Origin: Lingula anatina
Taxonomy: Eukaryota; Brachiopoda; Lingulata; Lingulida; Lingulidae
NCBI RefSeq assembly: GCF_001039355.2
Contig: NW_019776170.1
Coordinates: 1 to 64,000 of the forward strand
Reading direction: 5' to 3'
DNA length: 64,000 nucleotides
In this document: in pieces, positions 11,078 to 21,042 of the stretch
How positions within the stretch are numbered: the stretch's first letter is position 1
Layout: the number at the start of each line of letters is the position of its first letter
The notes under the pieces: model-generated
The model's input: only the letters and a program-made list of their open reading frames with translations
What the model was told of the DNA's origin: nothing
Databases searched by the model: none
Made by a program: the position numbers and the translations under genes

Positions 11078-14000
11078 CTAGTAGATGAGCGGTATCCTGG
11101 AGTTGACCACCGCTGGACCATGGTGTCTCTTGGCCAGGCTTTGCTGGACCCAGTGGGGTTTGTAGTGACCCCTGAACCCCAGCATGGCAAAAGCATCTGG
11201 AAGATATATACACACACAAATAATACCAATATACAAATACATACAAATATATAAATTTACCTACAAATATACAATTATTACCAATGTCAAGATTATACAC
11301 ATACATGTAGGCCCGTAGACAGCAATTTCAAAGGGGGGGGGTCTTTTTGTGGAAAAAGTGGACTTTTTACTATGAAACCTTCGTGTACCTAGATCAAATT
11401 TCACCCAGAGGCGGGGAGGGGGGGTATTTACTGGCAAAAGTGGGGGGGGGGGTCTGTTGAACCCCCTCCCTGGCTTTGGACCTGCCAGTGTAACTTGTTC
11501 AGTCAATCTCTCTATACCTCTAGATGCATCACATGTAGATATATCCTCGGAATATGTACAATTAATATAAAGGGATCTTTTGTACGCCCCAATGACATTT
11601 TATACAGATTGAATGCAGGTATATCATCTCTACCTGTGACGTATGTTCTGGGAAATAGTATGTTGTCAAGGGTAAATTAAATCTATAGCCCACAGCAGCA
11701 TACACGTATATTGCTGTGACATTGACGTCACATTATGAATACAATCATCTGAGTGTAATAAAGGTTTATTGTGTTCTTTGCAATATATAAGACATATATT
11801 GAATGTATATGTATAAAAGTATAAAGATGTAGTACTAAAATAGAGCTTTAAGATAAATTCTAAGTTATAAAACCAATAATGAGGTTAAAAATGGTGATTC
11901 GTTGTTGTTTTCAAAAGCTAAAAGTTAATGGATAGACCTAGATCATTGACACGTATATAAACAGTATGGGATAAAAGTGTTTCTATATCTTTTTGTCCGA
12001 CATTTTGGTAAAACATATCTTTAAACGTTCATTCATATGTCATTGTAACTGTAAAATGTGATATTTCCCTCTCCAGTATCTATTTTATCCATTCCTCTTT
12101 TTTCTTTTTGACATGTATAATTTGGGACAATTACAACAACCGACAGCATACAATAGCAACGTGTCAGTGAGAAATGTTTATTTAAAAAAATAAGTTCCGA
12201 CTTTAAAAAATGACAGACCTCTGTAAGCCAGATTCACATCGGACGCTCCAAGCATTTTTAACGCCTCCTTGGCCATTACCGAATTTTTAGAAGCTTCATC
12301 AAAGGTAAACACCACCACTATAGCACTGAAATGATCAAGAATTGTATTTAGTTTTAACTTAAACGCCAGGGCCCGGTTTCATCAAGGCTGGATAGCGCTA
12401 TCCTTTGGCTAAAAATGGCCGCTATCCTCTGGATAGAGCTGTCCAGAGGATAGTGCGTTTCATCAACAGTGGATAGCGTTATCCAGAGGATAAATCAGCT
12501 TATCCAGAGGATAAAGTTGTCCGCTCGAAATAGGTGGGATAAATCTGCTATCATGCTGTTAAATCATCAAAAATGGCGAACCTGTTTGCTTTGGAAGTAA
12601 ATCCTATGAGATTTCACAGGCGTAGAATGATTAGAAAGAGAATTTTAGAAGATGCATGTTTGCTTTTGATGATTTAAGTGATGCTGAATCAATAGATTAC
12701 ATAACAGACTTTATCAAAGTTGACATCGCGCCTGCTACGAACAAAATCCATGCAATCTCCCTGAGAGACCAATTATCTTTATTTTACTAAAACATACCTT
12801 TTAAATCGACGAAAAATGTCTACACTGCTATTGACAGAATCTGCCAAATGTGCCAAATCAGCCATTTTGTTAGAAAGTATGTCACGACCCACTGGTCACG
12901 ACCTTGCCCTTCAACTGTGTAATCTGTGTAAACATTGCATGAGGCACAACTAATGCAATGTGATGTGTTATCGACACTGACACTAAAATATCCTGTAGAT
13001 ATTTTCCCCATTATTTTAATGAATGTACCATCTTGAAATATACTTAGAATATTGTTTATTATGGGTTATTTATTTTCCAAATATGGTATAGACCACTTTT
13101 TGTTAGCAACTATCATGGCTTTTATAATGTTTATAGCAACCAACTGCATTATGGGAATGTCTTTTTCCAAATATGGTATTGGATAAATTTTTATCCATTG
13201 TATTACTATCATGCTCTTTATCCAGCTTTTATGAAACACAAATTTACACAGAGGATAACTATCCAGAGAATAAGAGATTTATACCATAGATAGTGTTATC
13301 CACAGGATAGCCTATCCAGCCTTGATGAAACCGGCCCCAGGTGTTTAATTTGCCATTAATGTCCTCGTGTTCATTGATTGGATTAAGTCGTTAATTGGCT
13401 TTGAAATGTGCACACTCGATGTTAGCGACGACGCTCCTTTCAAATAAAGGTCATATGTTATACTTAATAAAATTACCACTTAAAATATTACCAAGCGTTA
13501 TTCTCGTTTGTACTTTGAATTTTTTGTTAGATCTGTTTCAAATGTCAAGGCGAGGATTGATCAAATATGTATCAGCTTCCCAAGCAGCTCGTTATACGGA
13601 TTTCTACTGCATGAAGAGAGAAACAAAAATCGAAAAGCCAAGCTCATTCAATGAACACAAACCACATGGCATGCAAGCGTACTCTCCTTGAATATATTTT
13701 TTATTACTTTTTAACCGAACTCACCCAAATGGTATACTATTTTTCACGTAGTGGAACACTGCGTTGTCGTCGTCTGGTTTGCCAAAGGGATCGAAGCACA
13801 CGTGCGCCATTTTGGCCCCTGAGGTGCCGTTAAGGACCAGAAAGTTGAACCCGCGGTTGAAGCGGTTGGAGTACATCCTTCCGTTAACCTGTAGAAATAC
13901 ACATGATCTGAGGCTGTGTTCAAAATAGAAGTTATCGTACTAGCAGGATCGATCCTTCTCAGCGGGGAATCTCGCCAAGGCGCATTCAATGTGATCAGAT

Positions 14001-14957
14001 TAATTGTCTGGCGCGCCCCCTTAAAGAACTTGGGTAAAGTATGGAAAACTTTGTGGTCCATGATGTTATTCATGTTGCTTTGCGAGGGGGCGTGCCAGAA
14101 AATTAAGCTGATTACACTGACTGAGATAAATCGATCCTGCTAGGAAGATTACTTCCATTCTGAACACCGCATGCAGATGACATGTATGTATTTACAGCGA
14201 CCCCCCCCCTCCCCCGTGACATTTTGTTACTAAGGACATTTTATCCTTTCATTTTCTATTTCCTTTCAATATAAGGTAAAAGGATAAAAATGTTATTATT
14301 TACCGGACAAAATATTTGCGCAGCTTTATGTTCGTATTCTACAATAAAGGCTTATGAAACATTAAAGTAGCGTTTTGAGTACGAGCAAAGTGTATCATCT
14401 GCATGCGCCTGCTTAAAACATTTAAAAATCATTTTTGATTTAGAAAGAGTAATTGTTGCTGGCACTGTGGGCCACACATTAAACAAATATACATACTTTT
14501 GCAAAAGCTTGTTTGGTGAGACCCTGTGTATCGTCTAGCCCCATTCCTTCAGCATACACATCCACGAATTTGTGCTTGTTCAACTCTGGAATGACACGTA
14601 TAGGCTGATCGTTTATCAAGGTCGTTTATCAGGGTGGGTTAAGCTTTTTCTTAAAACCGTTATCATATTATATTTTCGTAATTCTGCGAACTATTTACTT
14701 GTTAAAGTCAGGTTGAAAAATCATTCTTCGGATAGAATTAAGTGGGACACATCAGATTACGGTCTGTTGGAGAAATATTGTCGAAGCATGCTCTCAGTGG
14801 AGCGAAAGAAGGCGATAAGAAGGAGAAAAACAAAATTCTGCACCTCTACTTCTGCACCTCCACTAAATATCATTGTTTTGTTTTGATCGTTCACAAAGAA
14901 ATCCCCCTCTCTACTCTCTTTGTAAGCTTGCTTTCTTTTGATTATTCACAAAAATAG

Positions 14958-14997
<40 letters not shown>

Positions 14998-16543
14998 TAA
15001 CCTTGCTTTCTTTCGATTCTTCACAAAGAAATCCTCCCTCTCTCACTTGACGTGACTGATTCAATTCACCTTGCAAAGCTGACTGAAATTGTTCTTCAGC
15101 TCTGGATCGCTGCTCTACTTCTCTTGTCAAGGCTTTGGACAATTCTGCCAACTGTAAAGAAATGTTGAAGAAAATCACAATTTTTATTTTTTTATACATT
15201 TCATGTCGTCCGTGACATTTAGTGCAGAGAATGTGAATTCTATTTTTCATTTACAAAATGTCAAAGGTATATTTTGTTCAGCTGGGAGAAAGAAATCTAA
15301 TTAATTTTTCATTACGCGATGCTTCATTATTAGGAAAGCCCGAAGGGGGAGGGGCAACTGGGTAAAAAAATCATAGACATTAATATCAATATTAAGAATG
15401 TAATGGAATTGTTAAAATGATTGTCAAAATATATTTTATTTGCAAAGATATTTGTTCTAGGACTATGGAAACTAATTTTTTTCCGGGAAGACGTATTTAA
15501 GTCTAACTTATCATTATTGTAGATTTTCACTTAATGATGCTATATAATTAATAAAGTAATTTGGGGGCAGGGGCAGATGGATGTATAGAAGTGATATATC
15601 GAACCTAGTTAAAGATTGTCAAATTAAGTAACCTGTTTACTCTTTGATTCATGGCTGCTTTTTTCGGCCGCTAACACTGCTTCCAGTTGGTCAATACGGT
15701 TCTCTTGCTGGACACATTTCACGTGATCCCCTTTTCCAGGTCTGTTGATGTTCGGCTGAGAATCAAGAAAGCGAAAATTGTTTCTGAACGAAAATCTTGG
15801 TTTGGATTTAGAAATGTAGTTTTCTAGCTGTATGATGCGCTGTTCTTGCTTTTGAACGATCAGAGTTAAATTGATGCGCCTTGCGCGTTCCTCTAGAAGA
15901 GATTTTTGGAGATTGGTTAAGCGCAGCGCTTGCTCTGTCTGACGATTCACTGAAGGCAATCCGTTGCCGCTGTGTGCTGCCACATGCGCGTTCTGACTAG
16001 GATTCAGCAGGGGCGGTGGCTGCGTCGTCGTCGTTGGTGGTAAGACCTCGTTTATAGCGTTAAACTTACTCTTTAATCCCTTCGTTTCGATTTCTTTGCT
16101 AAGTTCCTCCCCAATGTCATACAGCAACTGCTCGAGTGCCGCGATCTGTTTCTGCTGCTCCAAAATGACGCTTTCAAAGTCCGAGGAGGCGTTTTTGTGG
16201 ACTTTCTCCTCTTCGAAATACAACCTCCGTAGTTGCGCTGTCTCATTTTCTACCTTTTTAATATGTTTCTTGCTCTCTTCTAACTCGTTTCTGATCGTTT
16301 GTTTTAAATTCCTGAGGGCTAGATCCAGCTGGATTATTTTCCGATATTGCGTGACGAGATCCTTGTCAGCCCTACAGGTCAGATTCAAGCGTTTCTGGCG
16401 TTCCTCGCCGAGGTTGGTTTCCAGCTCCAGCAGCCAGTGGCGGTGCTCCAGTATGTAGTCGTGGTGAAGGCGGGACAGGTTGTACAGGGATTGTATGTCT
16501 TCTGGTACCGCGGTACTCTTCATACTGGTCATTTCGCTGTTCC
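11078..16543 (-). CDS. Coiled-coil protein with C-terminal ILEI/PANDER (FAM3-like) domain
   Basis: Reconstructed from six exons with consistent phases: 15633-16543 (ATG 16532), 15070-15151, 14497-14585, 13725-13888, 12219-12325 and 11078-11196. The product is 486 residues if the start is right. Residues 1 to about 325 are charged heptad-rich coiled coil with NLT sequons and a Pro/Thr linker (PPTTTTQPPP). The last 155 residues match the ILEI/PANDER fold: VDVYAEGMG, VNGRMYS, RGFNFLVLNGTSG, FDPFGKPDDD, IPFGAIVVVFTFDEASKNSV, LKMLGASDVNLAYRDAFAML. The GYRDSWAF-type motif is split across the exon 5/6 junction and restored by splicing. An acceptor directly upstream of the ATG implies a further 5' exon that may hold a signal or anchor sequence; I could not find it. 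ILEI domains occur in secreted FAM3 cytokine-like proteins and glycan-binding stem domains. The function here is unknown. Confidence 0.75.
11309..11484. mobile_element. MITE with AGGCCCGTAG ends (diverged)
   Basis: It starts AGGCCCGTAGACAGC and ends in a diverged complementary end (CTGGCTTTGGACCT). The interior has long G and C runs and the shared core ACTATGAAACCTTCGTGTAC. Other members lie at 43288, 49723, 51392 and 61349. Confidence 0.65.
12369..13338. mobile_element. PIF/Harbinger-like non-autonomous element with transposase relic
   Basis: Long inverted ends: GGGCCCGGTTTCATCAAGG on the left, CCTTGATGAAACCGGCCCC on the right, extending through GGATAG(C) arms. Plus-strand sequence from 12573 reads MANLFALEVNPMRFHRRRM, then RKRILEDA, then (after a frameshift) AFDDLSDAESIDYITDFIKV and NKIHAISLRDQL. 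This resembles the N-terminus of Harbinger-type transposases. The catalytic part is missing. It sits in the intron between exons 4 and 5 of the coiled-coil/ILEI gene. Confidence 0.65.
14958..14994. repeat. (CT)n microsatellite
   Basis: About 18 uninterrupted CT dinucleotides lie in intron 2 of the coiled-coil/ILEI gene, just downstream of the exon 2 donor. Confidence 0.95.
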
Positions 16544-16579
16544 CTGAAAATCATACGTGTAGTTGTCACTGTAAGATTA

Positions 16580-18286
16580 CAGGCCTACCCAACTACCAGA
16601 CTCGGCACCTACGGATCCAGAATAAACCGGTATATCAGACCACACTACCCGTTTTCAAGGTGTGTGTCAGATCGCATTACAGAGTATCATGCCCCATCAC
16701 AAATTTTGTAAGCCTACCTGTCATCCGGGTATCGCGCATCGTTTTCGTCAAGTAGGAGTCGTATGAATACAACATTATGGTGACAGACGACTCCCTCAAT
16801 CAGGGGGTGGAAACGCGCTACTTTTATGATTAAGACGAGCCTAGCCGTCAATACCGGTTATTGTTTTGTGACCTTGAGGAACAATTAGGTTTGGTCGTTG
16901 CGGCACGCATGAACAGTAGTTGAACTACCACACCTGGGTCTTTTGTTTTTGACAACTGTTCACTCGTCTTCGAGGCGCTTGTTCAAGACTACATGCTTAT
17001 ATCTACTAGTACTACCAGTCGCTTCATTAGTAACGTTCCCACAATACTTAGTTTTTTTGTCTGTGCGTACATACCCTGAAAAAGGCCAGCCTCGCTGACG
17101 AGAACAATGGACGTTTCTCACCCCTCTCTAGGATTACCCCTGCCCTCAATCTCGTCCATCCCGGTAGTCATGGAAANCAGGCCTAACCAACTACCAGACT
17201 CGGCACCAACGGATCCAGAATAAACCGGTATATCAGACCACACTACCCGTTTTCAAGGTGTGTGTCAGATCGCATTACAGAGTATCAGCCACCACACCGA
17301 TTTTGCCTGGTGCGCGATGTGATAGCGATGATTGTAGTAATAGATAGACCCGGAGTCAGCGAGGGTTATGTGGCATACACGAGTGCGAAGCACGAGGGAT
17401 CTATCTTATTTAGACCACGGGTCCATTAGTGGGCTATAACACATTCATGCGAGACGTGCGGTTATGCGAGTTACACCACGTCTGAATCTTTTGTTCTTCA
17501 CTTCCACCGTGGTCTAAAGCGGGGTTGGAAAGTAGTGCATCTCATCTAGATTCATGTGCTGCTGCAATTTTCCCTGTTTATGCTAAAAATCTGACAATAC
17601 CGCAATTTTTAANCCCTCGCTGACGAGGGATCTATCTTATTTAGACCACGGGTCCATTAGCGGGTTATAACGCATTCATGCGAGACGTGCGGTTATGCGA
17701 GTTACACCACGTCTGAGTCTTTTGTTCTTCACTTCCACCGTAGTCTAAAGCGGGGTTGGAAAGTAATGCATCTCATCTAGATTCATGCGCTTCTGCAATT
17801 TTCCCTGTTTATGCTAAAAATCTGACAAAACCGCAATTTTTAACATAAAATTTAGGTTCGAACATAGCCAATGATGTTTTGTAAATAGAACTTGCAAACT
17901 TATATATTCATTTAGAAAAGTAGACCTAATTTTGATAGCGGAAGCATATTCTGTCGGGGGTTAAATATTTTCTGGACGAGATTCAGTGAGTCGTCTGTCG
18001 CCATGTTGTCACTCGGAACTACTCCGATGTCTCCGCACTCGACAATAGTATGGAGCTTGCGGAATGAGCCTAGGATTGCCGATTTCCATGTTGTTGTATT
18101 CATACGACTCTTACTTGACGAAAATGAGGCGCGATACCCGGATGACAGGTAGGCTTACAAAATTTGTGATGGGGTATGATACTCTGTAATGCGATCTGAC
18201 ACACACCTTGAAAACGGGTAGTGTGGTCTGATAAACTGGTTTATTCTGGATCCGTAGGTGCCGAGTCTGGTAGTTGGGTAGGCCTG
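16580..18286. mobile_element. 1.7-kb element with about 195-bp inverted arms
   Basis: The left arm 16580-16775 starts CAGGCCTACCCAACTACC. It is the near-perfect reverse complement of the right arm 18091-18286. A third, direct copy of the arm (17178-17290) follows the n at 17177. The interior contains a block beginning GGGATCTATCTTATTTAGAC twice (17389-17612 and 17628-17861), the two copies separated by an n at 17613. A 63-residue minus-strand frame at 17912-18103 has no recognised domain. The element borders the first coding exon of the coiled-coil/ILEI gene on one side and the duplicated BEN segment on the other. Confidence 0.6.
17389..17861. repeat. Duplicated foldback block around n at 17613
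   Basis: Two near-identical copies of about 225 bp each contain the inverted pair TTTAGACCACGG / CCGTGGTCTAAA. The pattern resembles the hairpin at 31349-31480 (TAAACCACGG / CCGTGGTTTA), suggesting one foldback family. The single n between copies suggests that the duplication may be an assembly overlap. Confidence 0.6.
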
Positions 18287-19497
18287 GCTATGAATAGATT
18301 GAATTCACATAGAGTTGAATAAATGAATTTATGGGAGATAAAATAAAACACTACTCGTACTTGTACATGTAATATTTCTTAGGCTTCAGACCGTTATTGC
18401 TATATACATACTATAAATCAACACGATTGAAATTTTTTATAGAAGTCCTGATAATTCTCTTTGCTTTATTCATGGATGGAATGCATTTTTCCAAAAAGAC
18501 TTGTCAGTTGTTTAAGTAAGAAACATTTTGTAGGCCATATCAATAATATAATTCAGTCTTTATTTGCAAACAGGATCTCTCCCATCTACACCCGTAACAT
18601 TTCTGTCCTTTTGAATTTTTTCATCAACAGTAAACAATCTTCCCATTAACTGCACGCAAAAGTTGCTTGGAGAACTGGCCCGTTGTCGAATATCAAAAAT
18701 TTCTTTATATAACAAGGCGAAGGGTGGCGGACCGAAAGACTGACTCCTTGGTTCTGCAGCACACAAAGCAGGAAGAATTATAATTAAATACGCGTAAAAG
18801 AAATTCGCCTAAATTTTAATACAAATGTCTCTCTTTCGTTGTTTGATATTAACTCGCACCTATGTAATTCTAAACGATAAAAATAGTTAATGTTTAAGAT
18901 CTAAACTCCAAACTTGACCAAAAGCCTTCTTCATACTTAAAACCATCAAAGAAAATTAATTTAAAAAGCTGGATTACAATCTCTAGGGTTAACATTACTG
19001 TTTAGCACGTGTCATCTCACATAAATTAACAATCAGTTCAGGTTAGCTTTATTCTTGACAGTAAGTAGGGGAAAATTGCCGTTTTTCCAGGAAAATCCAA
19101 TTTTTGGCCAAAACGAAGAGTTATTATGACTTTAATATACACAATTTATTTGCTCATCATTTATATGCCACTTGATATACATTTTAATACATTGAGATGT
19201 TTTTCTGCAATGTTTATTATTTGAATAAAAGAATTGTGAAGAAAATTATACACCTTCATAAGTCAAGAGGTGATCTTATTTATTAGTTGCAAGTATTGCT
19301 AGTTATATAAGAAATAAACTTGTAAGTGCTATTCTGTTTTAGGTAACATTACTCTTTGTGCTTTATTGTCTTGATTTAACTATAATAAACCGAGTAACAT
19401 TGATGTAAAGGAGAAATAAAAGCTGCAACTTCTGGAACATGAAAACTATCTTGTTGTTTATTGTCGGGTCGAAATTCAATTGTCAAAAAAGTTAAAT
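18287..19497. repeat. 1.2-kb duplicated segment, copy 2
   Basis: Near-identical partner of 7230-8422. It starts GCTATGAATAGATTGAATTC immediately after the TIR element and ends in GTCAAAAAAGTTAAAT. Relative to copy 1 it keeps an extra TGTCTTGATTTAACTA piece near 19367 and lacks the tandem pair. Confidence 0.8.
18514..18753 (-). pseudogene. BEN-domain-like terminal exon, second copy
   Basis: Same acceptor, same frame and same in-frame TAA (18560-18562) as the copy at 7458-7697. It differs at a few bases, for example VDEK instead of VDEQ. Because both copies share the stop, the lesion predates the duplication or is a true C-terminus. No donor or upstream exon was found in either segment. Confidence 0.5.
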
Positions 19498-20160
19498 TTG
19501 TCAACTTAAGCCTGGATTACATTCACCAAGGGCGTCGCACGATAAAATGTACACGATTTCCCGTATGGTTTCTTTGACATCGCAAGTAGCTACGGGCTAA
19601 GGCGAGTGCCTTTACATTACGTGAAGGTACTTTGCCATTTCTACGACATGAGCTTGAAGTCGCGTTGGAAAAATTTGGTTGTCAGTTGAAAAGTGCCCTT
19701 TCAGTCTTCTTGCAGTTGTCGCACGTATTCCGTGCGGCTTTCTTGAAGATCGGTACGTTGTTGAAGCCCATTACGATTATTTCTCCCATGTGGTCCGAGT
19801 TAGAAAACGCACAACTTCGAATCCATGCAAGTGAATTACGCTTGGTTTAAACATTTTAGGAAGTTAAAACTATTGTTACGTATGCCCCATAAAACCACCA
19901 AAGGTGGAAGGGAAAGAGACCAACAAGTTCAACCATTATCACGATTGCCGCAAGTTCACCGCACAATGTTTGCACTGGCCGGCCGGAACTGTGCGCTTCC
20001 ATCTACGATAATGAACGGCAGACGGGCTTCCGATTTGAAAAATTGTCAAAAGTTTAAATTTGACAAAATCGTATAGACTACGGTCGCGAGGCTGTGAATA
20101 GACGTATCATTATTGCTTGCCTCTGCACAGACGCCGCACAAAAAATTGACCCAGGTTGCA
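19498..20160. other. Stretch without recognisable gene
   Basis: Plus-strand frames of 72 and 83 residues (19632-19850 and 19825-20076) overlap each other and show no family motif. No splice-supported exon is seen. It may be part of a larger old insertion with the hairpin that follows. Confidence 0.35.
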
Positions 20161-20415
20161 TTCAGAACAGATGATCCGAGGACTAATTGATCCCCCGACT
20201 AAATATGGCCGACCACACTTCAAAAACGATATTCTCCCCGCCTCCACACGCACCGTCGCTGCAGGGGCCTAGAAACCGCGGAGCCGAGATTTAATCCGTT
20301 TAATGGCGCGTGTGGAGGTGGGGAGACCATGGGGAATCAGCGGCATCACTTTTGAAGTGGGGTCGGCCATATTTAGTCGGCGGATCTGTAAGCTGGCGGA
20401 TCATCTTGTTCTGAA
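20161..20415. mobile_element. Imperfect foldback (MITE-like)
   Basis: The left arm TTCAGAACAGATGATCCG pairs with the right arm CGGATCATCTTGTTCTGAA. Inner arms also pair: ACTAAATATGGCCGACC with GGTCGGCCATATTTAGT, and CCTCCACACGC with GCGTGTGGAGG. It is noncoding and about 255 bp. Confidence 0.65.
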
Positions 20416-21042
20416 TGTGCTCTTACAGGCAGCATATGAGCACCGCAAAGATATTGCTTGTCAAATTACTGCCAAATGCCAGATTTTATTAATATTTTGT
20501 AAGACTGTCAGTGTGTTTTTAGTTTACGTATTTATTTTGAAAAAACAAGATTGCTTTCAACTGGAGCAAAACTCTAGGTTAAATTAAGCTAATGAATGTC
20601 ACCGCGTAGGGTCCGGAAACATCGAACCAATGGTTAATTTAGATATCTTGATTTCACTATAATAAACCGAGTAATATTGATGTAAAGGAGAAATAAAAGC
20701 TGCAACTTCTAAAACATAGATATACAGATGTTCATAGATGTATATGATATGAAGTCAATGTAGTAAAACCCAACACCTGTAACCAATGGTTAATTTATAT
20801 AATTTGTAAAATGTTTCTTCGATATATGATATAAAGTCAATGAAGCAAAACCCAACACCTGTCTCCTTCTAGTAATACATATGTCATAAATACAAATCAA
20901 TTTTACAACTGAAAAGTATGTTAGAGGTCTTAATCAGTTAGCAGAATTGAAGAAGTAGCACTTTCGTAACGAGGATTAGGTCAATATGTGACACTGCCAG
21001 TTTCCATATAATTAGGCGAAAGCGAATGTGGCAGAATCAAGC
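20416..21042. other. 3' flank of copy 2, no gene seen
   Basis: It contains a fragment of the AATAAACCGAGTAA repeat near 20661 and a short direct repeat around ATGATATGAAGTCAATG / ATGATATAAAGTCAATG (about 20740 and 20825). It does not match the downstream flank of the other cyclase copies. Confidence 0.4.

Noticed and set aside
16096-16458. Plus-strand 120-residue frame
   Set aside because: It is antisense to the coiled-coil exon. Its Ser/Leu-rich composition reflects the Glu/Lys/Arg-rich sense strand.
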